From Delphinus delphis (taxonomy: Eukaryota > Chordata > Mammalia > Artiodactyla > Delphinidae), in the NCBI RefSeq assembly GCF_949987515.2, contig NC_082683.1, forward strand, positions 103,775,918 through 103,839,917: a stretch of DNA of 64,000 nt. Direction: 5' to 3'. Both the position numbers and the translations under genes were made by a program. Below the pieces are notes generated by a model. It saw only the letters and a list, made by a program, of their open reading frames with translations. It had not been told where the DNA came from and searched no databases. Within the stretch, counting starts at the first letter, position 1; each line of letters starts with the position of its first letter. Positions 46,850 to 58,219 of this stretch are shown piece after piece.

Positions 46850-47440
46850 CCTTATTGGTAATTAAAGAAATGCAAATGAAAATAAAGATACTTTTAAGAT
46901 AGTAAAAACATTTTTTTAATGTTAAGATCTAAGGCTATTAACACTGTGATGAGATCACAATGACCCAACCATTCTGAAGAGCAGTTCAGTATTTTATATC
47001 AAGACCCCTAAATAGTTCATTTCATTTGACTCAGTGATTTCATGCCTGTGAATGTATCTTAAAAATTATCTGAAATTTGAAAATAAAAGATAACTGCACA
47101 AAGATGTTTATTGCAGAGTAATTGATAATTTTGAAGTAACTGAAAGTCCTGCAATAAAGGAAAAGTAAATAAATTGATAAAATTTTACATGGCCATTAAA
47201 AATTGATGTGAAGTTTGGTCCCATCATGGGAAAAACTTATAATATAAATGAAATAAGTTAAATGAAAATTTTTTATATACTTTAGAATTACAACTACATA
47301 AATAAGCATATTTATAACAGACTGGAGGCCTGTGCACAAAAGTACCGCCAGTGTTTATATGGTGATATTATGAGTTATTCTTTCTTCTCTTTCCTAAAAT
47401 TTACAGGTTATTTGTGGTACTTTCATACTTTAAAATTAAA
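46850..47440 (+). mobile_element. Old L1 3' remnant
   Basis: Diverged L1M-type ORF2 end and 3' UTR: AAAGAAATGCAAATGAAAAT, GTTTATTGCAGAGTAATTGA, ACATGGCCATTAAAAATTGA and, near the end, TATATGGTGATATTATGAG. No open frame remains. Confidence 0.65.
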
Positions 47441-48334
47441 ATATATACATATTAACAAACACACACTGAAGTAGGTGATTGGATCACAGTCATCCAATGA
47501 GCCAGTAGGAAAATTGAGGCAGGAATCTAGATAAGCCAGCGGAGTACAAGCCGCCTTCCTCCATCCCTCAGGGACCACCACACTATTTTTTGAAACAATG
47601 GCACTTGGTTTTTGTTATACAAACTCCTTCGAGTTTAAAAACAAAACAAAACAAAAAAACGAATTAACATGAAAAAATTCCCCAGACAACCCTATTTCTT
47701 CTCCTCACCATTTTCTATAGGACTTGTATCAGGAGAGGTTTTTCAAACATTTTTTGTTTTTTTGTTTTTGTTTGCTTGTTTTCTCTTTTGGAAGGTCTTT
47801 TCCTGCCTTACTTGAAAATGACATATATGTACCACCCGGATTAATATCTAGATCTTCGTGGACTATTCAAAGAAATCTAGGAGAAAGAAGCTTCTGAGGC
47901 AAGCCTGTAATGTTAAATAAGGTCATGTTGCTGTTGGTGATCCCGCCCACATGACACGGTCCTATTTTTAACGCAGACAATTGGTGAATGACTCAGGAAG
48001 ACCTCTGAAGCCAAAAGGCAGCTTGGAGAAATAGAACTTGCTATTAACCAAGGAGAAAATAACTAATGTAGTCAGCTGAAACTGCACCTTTTCTGCTTTC
48101 AGTATATCTGGCAACCCAATAATGCTACAATAAACCCAGTTTAAAAAGCGTCACTTCAGATATTGGTATGCTGCTGGTTAACTACTTTTTACTTTCCTGT
48201 TCAGAAAATACTAGGGTGGGAAAATAATTTTAGAAAATCTTGAACAATAAATACCCCTCTTTGATGTTTACAAGGTAAATTTCTTCAATAAAGTCTGTCT
48301 TTGAATGGATTTCACTGCAGATTGCTCATTTTGT
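47441..48334. other. Unique DNA, no gene seen
   Basis: A short MIR-like antisense stretch at about 47480-47530 and two short AAAAC/TTTTG runs near 47640 and 47750. No gene recognised. Confidence 0.4.
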
Positions 48335-51300
48335 GAAGGTGGGAGTAAGTGGGGTTAGGGGAGCAAAGTAAGTGGGGGTAGGGGAGCAAAGTAAGTGGGG
48401 GTGGGGGAGCAAAGTAAGTGGGGGTGGGGGAGCAAAGTAAGTGGGGGTAGGAGAGCAAAGTAACTGGGAGTAGGGGAGCAAAGTAAGGGGTAGTAGGAGA
48501 GCAAAGTAAGCCCAGGTAGGAGAGCAGAGTAAGTGGGGGTAGGGGAGCAAAGTAAGTGGCGGTAGGAGAGCAAAGTAAGTGGCGGTAGGAGAGCAAAGTA
48601 AGTGGGGGTGAGGGAGCAAAGTAAGTGGGGATAGGAGAGCAAAGTAAGTGGGGGTAGGAGACCAAAGTAAGTGGGAGTACAGGGGGTAGGGGAGCAAAGT
48701 AAGTGGGACTAGGGGGTTAGGGGAAAAGTAAGGGGGAGTAAAAGAGCAAAGTAAGTGGGGGTGGGGGAGCAAAGTAAGTGGGGTGTGGGAGCAAAGTAAG
48801 TAGGGGTGGCAGAGCAAAGTAAGTAGGGGTGGGAGAGCAAAGTAAGTGGGAGTACGGGGGTAGGAGAGCAAAGTAAGTGGAGGTAGGGGAGCAAAGTAAG
48901 TGGGAGTAGGGGGCTAGGAGAGCAAAGTAAGTGGGGGTGCGGAAGCAAAGAAAGTGGGGCTGGGGGAGCAAAGTAAGTGGGAGTAGGGGGCTAGGAGAGC
49001 AAAGTGGGGGTAGAGGAGAAAAGTAAATGGGAGTAGGGAGCTAGGAGAGCAAAGTAAGTGAGTGTACTAGAGCAAAGTGGAGGTAGGGGAGCAAAGTAAG
49101 TGGGGGTAGGGGGCTAGGAGAGCAAAGTGGGGGTAGGGGAGAAAAGTAAATGGGAGTAGGCAGCTAGGAGAGCAAAGTGAGTGAGTGTACTAGAGCAAAG
49201 TGGAGGTAGGGGAGCAAAGTAAGTGGGGGTAGGGGGCTAGGAGAGCAAAGTAAGTCGGGGTAGGGGAGAAAAGTAAGTGTGAGTAAGGGGCGAGGAGAGC
49301 AAAGTAAGTGAGGGTAGGGGAGCAAAGTTAGGGGGTGTGGGAGCAAAGTAAGTGGGGGTGGGGGAGCAAAGTATGTGGGAGTAGGGCCTAGGAGAGCAAA
49401 GTAAGAGGGGGTGAGGTGCAAAGAAAGTTGGGGTAGGGGAGCAAATTAACTTGGGGTGGGGGAGCAAAGTAAGTGGGTGATGGGGAGCAAAGTAAGTGGG
49501 GGTGGGGGAGAAATGTAAGTGGGAGTAGGGGGCTAGGAGAGCAAAGTAAGTGGGGGTGGGGGTGCAAAGTAAGTGGGGGTGGGGGAGCAAATTAAGTGGG
49601 AGTGGGGGAGCAAAGTAAGTGGGTGTGGGGGAGCAAAGTTAAGGGGGGTAGGGGGCTAGGAGAGCACAGTAAGTTGGGGGTTGGGGAGAAAAGTAAGTGG
49701 GAGTAGGGGCTAGGAGAGCAAAGTAAGTGAGGGTAGCGGAGCAAAATAAGTGGGGGTGGGGGAGCCAAATAAGTTGGGGTGGGGGATCAAAGAAAGGGGG
49801 TGGTGGAGCAAAGTAAGTGGGGGTGGGGGAGCAAAGTAAGCTGAAGTAGGGGACTAGGGGAGCAAAGTAAGTGGGGGTAGGGGAGCAAAGTAAGTGGGGG
49901 TAGGGAGCTAGGAGCACAGTAAGTGGGGGTGGGGGAGCAAAGTAAGTGGGAGTAGGGCCTAGGAGAGCAAAGTAAGTGAGGGTAGGGGAGCAAAGTAAGC
50001 AGGGGTGGGAGAGAAAGTAAGTGAGGGTAGGTGGTTAGGAGAGCAAAGTAAGTGGGAGTAGAGGGCTAGGAGAGCAAAGTAAGTGGAGGTCGGGGAGTAA
50101 ATTAACTGGGGATGGGGGAGCAAAGTAAGTGAGGGTGGGGGAGCTAAGTAAGTGGGAATAGGGGGATGGGAGAGCAAATTAAGTGGAGGTAGGGGGCTAG
50201 GAGAGCAAAGTAAGTGAGAGTAGTGAACCAACTTTAGTAGGGGTGGGGGAGCAAAGTAAATGGGGGTGGTGGAGTAAAGTATGTGGGAGTAGGGGGCTAG
50301 GAGAGCAAAGTAAGTAGGGTGGGGTAGCAAAGTAAGTGAGGGTAGGGGAGAAAAATAAGTAGTGGTGGGGGAGCAAAGTAAGTGGGAGTAGGGGGATAGG
50401 AGAGCAAAGTAAGTTGAGGTAGGAGAGCAAAGTAATTGGGAGTAGGGGGCTAAAAGAGCAAAGTGGGGGTAGGGGGCTAGGAGAGCACAGTAAGTGGGGG
50501 TAGGGGAGTAAAGTAAGTGGGAGTAGGGACTAGGAGAGCAAAGTAAGTGAGGGTAGGGGAGCAAAGTAAGTGGGGGTGGGAGATCAAATTAAGTGAGGGT
50601 AGGCGGTTAGGAGAGCAAAGTAAGTGGGAGTAGGGGAGCAAAGTAAGTGGGAGTAGGAGGCTAGGAAAGCAAAGTAAGTGGGGGTGGGGGAGCAAAATAA
50701 GTGGAGTGGGGGATCAAAGTAAGTGGTGGTGGGGTAGCAAAGTAAGTGGGGTAGGGGAGGAAAGTAAGTGGGGGTGGGGGAGGAAAGAAAGTAGGAATAG
50801 GGGGATAGGAGAGCCAAGTAAGTGGCAGTAGGGGGCTAGGAGAGCAAAGTAATTGGGGTTAGGGGAGCAAAGAAAGTGGGGGTGGGGGAGCAAAGTAAGT
50901 GGGAGAAGGAGGCTAGGAGAGCAAATTAACAGGGGGTAGGGCCCTAGGAGAGCATAGTAAGTGGGGGCAGGGGGCTAGGAGAGCAAAGTAAGTGGGGGTG
51001 GGGGGGGCAAAGTAAGTGGGAGTAGGGGGCTAGGAGAGCAAAGTAAGTGAGGGTAGTGGAGCAAAATAAATGGGGGTGGGTGAGCAAATAAATGGGGGTA
51101 AGGGGCTACGAGAGCAAAGTAAGTGGAGGTAGGGGGCTAGGAGAGCAATGTAAGTGGGTGTCGGGGAGCAAAGTAAGTGGGGGTGGGGAAGCAAAGTGGG
51201 GGTGGGGGAGCAAAGTAAGTGGGGGTATGGGGTAGGAGAGCTAAGTAAGTGTGGGTAGGGGGCTAGGAGATCAAAATAAGTGGGGGTTGGGAAGCAAAAT

Positions 51301-51734
51301 AAGTGGGAGTAGGGGGCTAGGAGAGCAAAGTAAGTGGGGGTGGGGGAGCAAAGTAAGTGTGGGTGGTGGAGCAAAGTTAGTGCGGTTGGGGGAGCAAAAT
51401 AAGTGGGAATAGGGGGCTAGCAGAGCAAAGTAAGTGAGGGTGGGGAGCATAATAAGTGGGGGTGGGGGAGCAAAGTAAGTCGGGGTAGGTGGCTAGGAGA
51501 GTAAAGTAAGTGGGGTAGGGGAGCAATGTAAGTGGGAGTATGGGGCTAGGAGAGCCAAGTAAGTGAGGGTGGGGGAGCAAAGTAAGTGGGGGTGGGGGAG
51601 CAAAGTATGTTGGAGTAGGGGGCTAGCAGAGCAAAGTAAGTCATGGTGGGGGAGCAAAGTAAGTGGGAGTAGGGGAGCAAAGTGGGGGTAGGGGAGCAAG
51701 TGGGGGTAGGGGAACAAGTGGGGGTAGGGGAGCA
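48335..51734 (+). repeat. G-rich minisatellite, 23-bp and 31-bp units
   Basis: About 3.4 kb of degenerate tandem repeats, roughly 130 units by length. The short unit (23 bp) is GTAAGTGGGGGTAGGGG followed by AGCAAA; TA and TG alternate between the G-runs. The long unit (31 bp) is GTAAGTGGGAGTAGGGGG followed by CTAGGAGAGCAAA. Short units dominate at 48350-48700 and mixed long/short units dominate further right. C is nearly absent from the + strand, so the strands are strongly skewed. The minus strand reads through with few stops in all three frames, giving ORFs up to 201 aa with cycling motifs such as PHLLCSPTPTYFA; these are repeat artefacts. I see no flanking TSD or transposon ends. Confidence 0.97.
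48991..49236 (+). repeat. 123-bp higher-order duplication inside the minisatellite
   Basis: 48991-49113 and 49114-49236 are consecutive 123-bp blocks, each starting CTAGGAGAGCAAAGTGGGGG and each containing the otherwise rare GTGTACTAGAGCAAAG. They differ at only a few positions. Confidence 0.88.
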
Positions 51735-51794
51735 GAACTTATAGAATATGCTCCAAGAAACACACTCTGGGAAACCCTGAACTAGTGTGAATAG

Positions 51795-51900
51795 AGTCCT
51801 AGGGTGTTCTAATAACTTGCCTCAGAGCACCTAGCTGATAAAAAATGCAAGAACTGGGGCTAGAACTCTTATTGCATTTCCCATAGCACCAGGCTGTGGT
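51795..51900 (-). mobile_element. MIR/L2 remnant
   Basis: TAATAACTTGCCTCAGAGCA, CCTAGCTGATAAAAAATGCA and ACTGGGGCTAGAACTCTTAT in antisense MIR order. Confidence 0.65.
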
Positions 51901-53221
51901 TACCTTCTCACACAGACTCTGTTGCTACACAGAATCCACAGTAGCTGTGTCATTAGATCTGCTCTGGGTGTGTCCATTATTGGTGTTACTATTATTCTTG
52001 TATTTAATTTTCTAGTTAACATCTTCAGTCCTCTGGAATTCTCAAAAGCCCTCTCTGCCACAGACTTATTTGTTACTCTTTGAATGGCAGGTGCTTTCTA
52101 CAGACAGGTTGTTTTATTATTATTATTAAGGCCCTATGGCAGGTAAATCACAGAAATGGGACTTGAGACAGAGGTTTTACTGCCACTTTAAGCTTTCTTT
52201 CTGAACTCATTTTAAAAGCAGTGAACCCCTTTGTGGTAACTAAGGGAATTTCAGGCTGGGGTTGGGCAGGAGAGGAGACCTGCCTCTCCTAAACCTAGGT
52301 GAAGTGATCCTGTAGAGCGGGAAAGGAAGAGACCATACCTACTGCTGCAATAATGGTAACCACAATAAGTTTAACTTTGAAAAAGCACTTTAACTTGTGT
52401 TATCTCAAATGACTGCTTTAAATATCCAAGGTGTAGTTTCACTGCAGTGAGCCAGATGCGGGATCCTTTGTCTGGAAAACTATCATTTTCCAGCCGCATT
52501 AATTCCACGTTCTGACTCTTTTTCTTCAAAATCCTGGTCAGTGTGGAAGAGCTCACAGGTCTGAGGGTCTAGCTGAGTGCAGCAGCACAGCATGTCAATT
52601 TCACATTGCTTTTCTTTGGTAAGAGACAACCTCAAGGACAAACTCAAGGTCACAGCATCTCAGTAAGGGCTTTGGGTTAGGGCTTAGAAAGGTCATGTGT
52701 CTTACTTTCAGAGAGGGAAAAAATGCTGAAAAACACGTCAATAACTCAGCTGTAAGAAGAGTGGCTGCTTCTAGGCAGTAAGTTGTAGGGGCTGGTGTGC
52801 ATGGGGGTGGGCAGCACTCTTAATTTAGGCCTAGAGTCATCGTTATGTATTAAGTGCCTGCAGACTTTCGTCTAAATTTTAATAAGCTACCTAGATGTTT
52901 GGCTGAGTTGATTGAATCCACCTGAATAATTTCCTGCCTATTTCAGCAGCATTAATCATATGTACTGTTTCCTGACACTTTTTACCAATGTGGTATAGGA
53001 CATGGACAAAAGCTGTAGTTTCATTCTTTTGGCTGTGCCTAAAATACCCATATATACTCGTATAGATATTGGCATTTGAAATAGAAAAGAAAGTATCAAT
53101 ATATATTTCTAGTTTAAATGGCCAGGATGTAGGTGAATGCTACTCTGAGGCATGCTGGGAAAAGGATTAATTGAATAATCTAATTGAGTAAGAGCAATCA
53201 AAAGATGTCTCCCTTAGTCCT
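51901..53221. other. Unique DNA, no gene seen
   Basis: No repeat or exon recognised. The 61-aa minus-strand ORF is chance. Confidence 0.4.
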
Positions 53222-53350
53222 CATAAAAACACAGTAAGGAAACAGATAAAGCTCAGAGAGACTAAATAACTTTTCTCGAGGTCACAGAAATAATAAAGAT
53301 GACGTCAGAATTCAAATCCAGTCTGAATTTTTTCACTCCACTAAGCTCTG
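53222..53350 (-). mobile_element. MIR SINE
   Basis: GTAAGGAAACAGATAAAGCT, GACTAAATAACTTTTCTCGA and AGAATTCAAATCCAGTCTGA in antisense MIR order. Confidence 0.7.
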
Positions 53351-53664
53351 TGAAAGTTAAGCTCTTCTGATCATGGCTTTTATCTTTCAGTGAAGATTCT
53401 GCAGACACTTCAGAAATGCTCAGGACCTCAGATGACTGCACTGAAGGTCGAGTATTGTATCACAGATATATTCACATATACATCTATATGTATAATATGT
53501 ATTGTATGATTTTGTATTCGTAGCATAAAACTTATTATTTACTTTCATTAATAGAAATTTGTATTACAAAGAATTTTCAGCGTGGATAAAATTCTAGATT
53601 GTTCACCCCAGGCAAACGAAGGTATAGTAATAACTCAGAATTTGAGAGCCTTTAAAAGTCACTG

Positions 53665-53765
53665 TGAGACCCTTGCCTTCATTTGTAAGGTTAGGATAAC
53701 AATATTTGATCCTATTCGTGATGCCATAGTGAGAGATGTTATGAAAGTACTTTGGACTCACATGA
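53665..53765 (+). mobile_element. MIR remnant (weak)
   Basis: CTTCATTTGTAAGGTTAGGA followed by TAACAATATTTGATCC and ATGAAAGTACTTTGGAC, like the second half of MIR. The 98-aa forward and 86-aa reverse ORFs across it are chance. Confidence 0.45.
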
Positions 53766-54744
53766 AAACAAAACAAACCTGTTATGGTAAAAAGCATCCC
53801 ATGAGTTTGTCGAGGGACCAGTTTTTGCAAATTTCGCAACCTGGTAAACTTCTTAGGAGTCATGAAAAGTGCATATAAAAATGGGGATTAACATTTTGAA
53901 TGTGCCTACAGAAATACTTCATATGGGAAAACGTCTTAGTGGTTTTACTGTGTTGAATAAAGCCAAAGAAGGGTTATTTTCACATAAAGTCTCTCACCTA
54001 ACTAGGACCACCTGGCATACAATTTTGTCCCATAAACCAGGGATGTCCCAAATCCCCTTCCAAAACAAAAGTCACACTGCTGAGGTTAATTCTGTTCTAA
54101 TTGGAAGGCACAGTCAGTTCTCCTTTCATACTCTGGGGGGCTGCGTGCTGCAATCTTTAAAATGTACAAGCCCAGCCACTGCTTGGCCACTCAACTTTCC
54201 ACTATCGTTCTTTCCTTTTTCTAGCTTGTAAAGTGATTATTTAAATATCAATATCTTACCAATGTGTTGAGCTTCTCAAAGAGCAGTCTCTATGCATGTT
54301 GACACTTAATGTGTGTAGCTGGTGAAGAGACTTTAATTTTACTGAGGAACTTCTACTAGCTACTGTGAATTTCATGGTATAAAATGCCACAGGCATTATC
54401 AGCAATGACAAATTAGAGGTTTGTCTGAAGTTTCTCTTAATAAACAAAATACTCAATTAGATACTTCTTAAAGCAGTTAAAAGTCTCTTAAAGTTTCCTT
54501 TGTACATCTGATCAAAATTATGTATCCTCTACCAGGAAAAATGTATGTACACATGTTTTCAGGTGATCCTTAGTCTTTTGAAAGCCCATCACTCCATTAA
54601 CCATTGAGAATTCCTGCTGTACACACAGCAAGAATACGCATTTGTAAAATTATCAATAACATTTATGCATATTAAACTTGGCATAATGTGGTGAAACAGT
54701 CAACCTCAAAGATCTAAATGTTTATATTTAAAAAAAAGGTCAAA
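53766..54744. other. Unique DNA, no gene seen
   Basis: The 120-aa forward ORF at 53869-54231 has no domain I recognise. No repeat recognised. Confidence 0.4.
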
Positions 54745-55892
54745 CAAAAATAAACTAATGGGACCTACTCAAACTTAAAAGCTTTTGCACAGCAAAGGAA
54801 ACCATAAACAAAATGAAAAGACACCAATGGACTGGAAGGAAATATTTACAACTGATGCGACTGACAAAGGGTTAATTTCCAAAATATACAAACAGCTCAT
54901 ACAACTCAATATCAAAAAAACAAACAACCCAATCAAAAAATGGGCAGATGACCTAAATAGGCATTTCTCCAAAGAAGACAAATAGATGGCCAATAGGCAC
55001 ATGAAAAAAGATGTTCAACATTGCTATTTATTGGAGTAATGCCAATTAAAACCACAACGAGGTATCACCTCATACCAGTCAGAATAGCCATCATCAAAAA
55101 GTCTACAAATAATAAATGCTGGAGAGGGTGTGGAGAAAAGGGAACCCTCCTACACTGTTGGTGGGAATGTAAACTGGTACAGCCACTATGGAAAACAGTA
55201 TAGAGGTTCCTTAAAAAACTAAAAATAGTTACCATATGATCCAGCAATCCTACTCCTGGGCATATATCTGGAAAAGATGAAAGCTCTAATTAGAAAAGGT
55301 ACATGCACCCCAATGTTCATAGCAGCACTATTTACAATAGCCAAGACATGGAAGCAACCTAAATATGTCCACCGACAGATGAATGGATAAAGATGTAGTG
55401 TGTGTATATATATGTGTGTGTGTATGTGTATATATATACATATATATATATGTGTGTGTGTATGTGTGCACATACGTGCACCATGGAATATTACTCAGCC
55501 ATAAAAAGAATGAAATAATGCCATCTGCAGCAACATGGATGAACCTAGAGAATATCATACTAAGTGAAGTAGGTCAGATGGAAAAAAGAGAAATATATGA
55601 TATCACTTATATGTGGACTCATATAATACAAATGAATCTATTTACAAAACAGAAACAGACTCATAGACATAGAAAACAAACTTATGGTTAGGAATATGGG
55701 ATTAACAGATACACACTACTATATAGAAGACAGATAAGCAACGAAGATTTACTGTATAGCACAAGGAACTATATTAAATATCTTGTAATAACCTATAATG
55801 GAGAAGGATCTGAAAATATATATATAACTGAATCACTCTGTTGTATACCTGTAACTAACACAATATTATAAATCAACTCTACTTCATTTTTT
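54745..55892 (+). mobile_element. Older L1 3' part, 5'-truncated
   Basis: About 1.15 kb covering the C-terminal part of ORF2 and 3' UTR. Open pieces at 54785-54985 ([19 protein letters not shown]) and 55021-55203 carry the Cys-rich segment [14 protein letters not shown], and 55383-55691 carries the end (MNLENIILSEVGQMEK). The frame is broken by stops and by a microsatellite expansion. The 3' UTR (ATTTACTGTATAGCACAAGG, then TGTATACCTGTAACTAACAC) differs from that of the L1 copies at 23.5 and 25.3 kb, so this is another, older subfamily. Confidence 0.9.
55396..55483. repeat. TG/TA compound microsatellite inside L1
   Basis: Alternating TGTGTG and TATATA blocks replace the short ACATATATACAATGG-like stretch seen at this place in the other L1 copies (25484-25500 and 63179-63193). 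The expansion therefore grew inside the L1 after insertion. Confidence 0.88.
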
Positions 55893-57304
55893 TAAAAAGG
55901 AGCATTTTTTTAAAAAAGAACTTTTGGTTTGAGATGGACAACTTTGTAGAGAGGAGTCTCCTTCACATTTCCTCTGCGTGGGGTTATCTGGGTGTGTTTA
56001 TGTATAGTTGTGGGTGTATATATGTGTGGGTACGTGTATATGGATTTACCAAGGAAAACATTTTGCTATAACTACTCTCTCCATATATACACAAATGTGT
56101 GTATAAACACATGAATATGAACACTTCTTTATAACCACATCACACCCAAGAAATGTAACATAATGAAATTTCTGTAACTGTCTCAGAATGTCCCTATAGA
56201 TATCTTTCTCAATTCTAGAATTCAATCAACTGTAACATACTGCATTTAGTTGTACTGTCTCTTTAATTTCCTTTAATCTAGAAGAATTTCCTGATAGCTT
56301 TTATTTGTCTTTCATAACATTCACATATTTGAAGAGTCCAGAGAAGTTGTCTTGTAGAATGCTCCACAATCTCCTTATGATTAGATCCAGGTTAAACCTC
56401 TTTGGTAAGAAGGCTCCACAAGCAATGTGGGAGCTCACTCTTAAGCAGAGCTCTTGATGTTTTTGGAGCACTCACAATGAACATAGTATCAAGTTCCTCA
56501 CCCTTTAGGCACTGTTGAGTTAAGACAACATTAATCGCACATAAGATATCACAGAGACATACACACACACAAAGTATGCCCATAAGATATCACACAGACA
56601 TACACACAAAGTATGCACTCAAAAAGATCAGATTTTTAAAATGTATCTTTTTAAGGTTTGCCACAGATCCCATGAGGATATTTTGGAAGGCAGTATGAAT
56701 CCATTATTTCACTGGCCCCAGCCTTGGAAGGTTTTCATTAAAAGGGAGGGGTTCACCAAGAGGATTAAGGTGTCTGGAGGCCTATGGACTTCAGTGATAG
56801 ATAACCTGAAATCTGTGGTGGGTCAATATGAACAAAGAAGAACCTGATCAAAGGAGAGAAAAAGGCATGGAAACCAGGGAATAGCTGAGAGAGGTGACAC
56901 AGACCAGGGTAGATTGACAGAGGACTCTGAAATTCAAAGAATTCTAGCTGCAATGTTTAGCAAATCTTTTGGTAGTTTACTACGATTTGCCCTTGGAAAA
57001 CTATATCTTTTTGTTTCTCAGAAATAAAGAAAAGGAGGAGAGGGCTTGAAAAGCCTTTTGGACAGAAAACGGCACTGAGAGAAACAATATTTTGATGAGT
57101 TAGTGCTAAATGAATTAGAAACATGTGGACTGAATTTCCCTTGAAATACAAATGGATTGAATAATTAATGGAAAAAGCACTTGGCAAAATGTACTTGAGG
57201 TTTTTATTGAACCCAAACCAAAAGATTTGAAAATATTTTGAAATATGTGAAAAGTACAATATACATCTGGATTTGCCCAACCCTAGTGAGGATACAGGAA
57301 ATAT
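55893..57304. other. AT-rich unique DNA, no gene seen
   Basis: Contains a TG/TA-rich low-complexity patch at about 55990-56045 and one tandem duplication listed separately. The 107-aa minus-strand ORF (56957-57280) has no recognisable domain. Confidence 0.4.
56540..56617 (+). repeat. Two-copy tandem duplication, about 40 bp
   Basis: CATAAGATATCACAGAGACA plus an AC run and AAAGTATGCC (56540-56580) is followed at once by CATAAGATATCACACAGACA with a shorter AC run and AAAGTATGCA (56581-56617). Confidence 0.88.
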
Positions 57305-57470
57305 TATTTTTATTTAACATTTATATGATAGCTGCAGTGTGTGTGCCTCAATCCTAAGGTATTTCTTACAACAGCCCCGTGGTCTAGGTCGTAATTATTA
57401 TTTGCATTTGGGGCAAGAAATTTACCAGTACTTGCCTCAAGTGGGCTTCAAGTACAACCTTGTCTTGGTC
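57305..57470 (-). mobile_element. MIR remnant
   Basis: TTACAACAGCCCCGTGGTCT, AATTATTATTTGCATTTGGG and ACTTGCCTCAAGTGGGCTTC in antisense MIR order; diverged. Confidence 0.55.
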
Positions 57471-57700
57471 TGTGTTCTTTAGAGGTTTTTGTTAGTAGGA
57501 ACACTGGACCAGCAGACACAGAACTTGAGTCCAAGTCCTGGGTTTAATTCTTATTGGACCAATCACATTGTATACCTTTTTGGTAGATTTTATCATAATG
57601 CAGTTTCTCCCTTTTCCCTAAAAATATATTTTGACTTACATACTATTATGCCAGATAGTAATAACTATCACTATACCAGCTTTCTTTGGTGACTATCAGC
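57471..57700. other. Short unique stretch
   Basis: GGGTTTAATTCTTATTGGAC suggests a MIR-like start, but the rest is not recognisable. Confidence 0.35.
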
Positions 57701-58219
57701 CAAATATATCTGTGGTAGGAAAAACAATCTCCCAGAGATGTCCCTGTCCTAATCCCTGAAACCTGTGAATATGTCATACTACAAGTCAAAGAGAAATTAA
57801 GGTAGCAGATGGAATTAAGACTGCTAATTAAATGACCTTAAAATAGTGAGAGTATACTGGGTAATGTAATCACAATGATCCTTAAATGTAGAAGTGGGAG
57901 GCCAAGGAAGAGAGTCAGAGAAAGAGATGTAATGACAGAAGTCAAGTCAGAATGATAGGATGAGAGAAGGACTCAACCAGTGTTCTTGTCTTTGACGATG
58001 GGGAGGGAGGGTCATAACCCAAGGAATGTGGGTAGCCTCTAGAAGTTGGAAAATGCAAGGAGCCTCCAGAAAGGAATGTAGCCCTGTCTATGCCTTGATT
58101 TTAGCTAAGACCCATGTTGAACTTTTAATCTACAGAACTGTTAGATAATAAAGTCGTTTTCCTTTCAGCCACTAAATTTGTGGTAATTTGTCATCAGCAG
58201 CAACAGAGAACAAATATAT
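57701..58219 (+). mobile_element. MaLR-type solo LTR
   Basis: About 500 bp. It begins near TGTGGTAGGAAAAACAATCT, then GAGATGTCCCTGTCCTAATC, GGTAATGTAATCACAATGAT, GGAATGTGGGTAGCCTCTAG, AGATAATAAAGTCGTTTTCC (a polyadenylation-type AATAAA) and GTGGTAATTTGTCATCAGCA. The direct repeat CAAATATAT flanks it (57701-57709 and 58211-58219), longer than the usual 4-6 bp for this class, so the flank match may be partly chance. No internal region remains. Family by recognition only. Confidence 0.55.

Noticed and set aside
48345..48365. Interstitial telomere repeat (TTAGGG motif)
   Set aside because: GGGGTTAGGGG occurs only as a variant of the minisatellite unit, two or three times, never in a TTAGGG tandem run.
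48312..51717. About a dozen overlapping minus-strand ORFs (up to 201 aa) that look like a Leu/Pro/Tyr-rich repeat protein
   Set aside because: They arise because the minisatellite unit lacks stop codons in all three reverse frames. There is no unique N- or C-terminal region and no shared frame.
48335..51734. CRISPR array
   Set aside because: There are no spacers: units vary throughout and follow one another without unique sequence between them. The host is a mammal.
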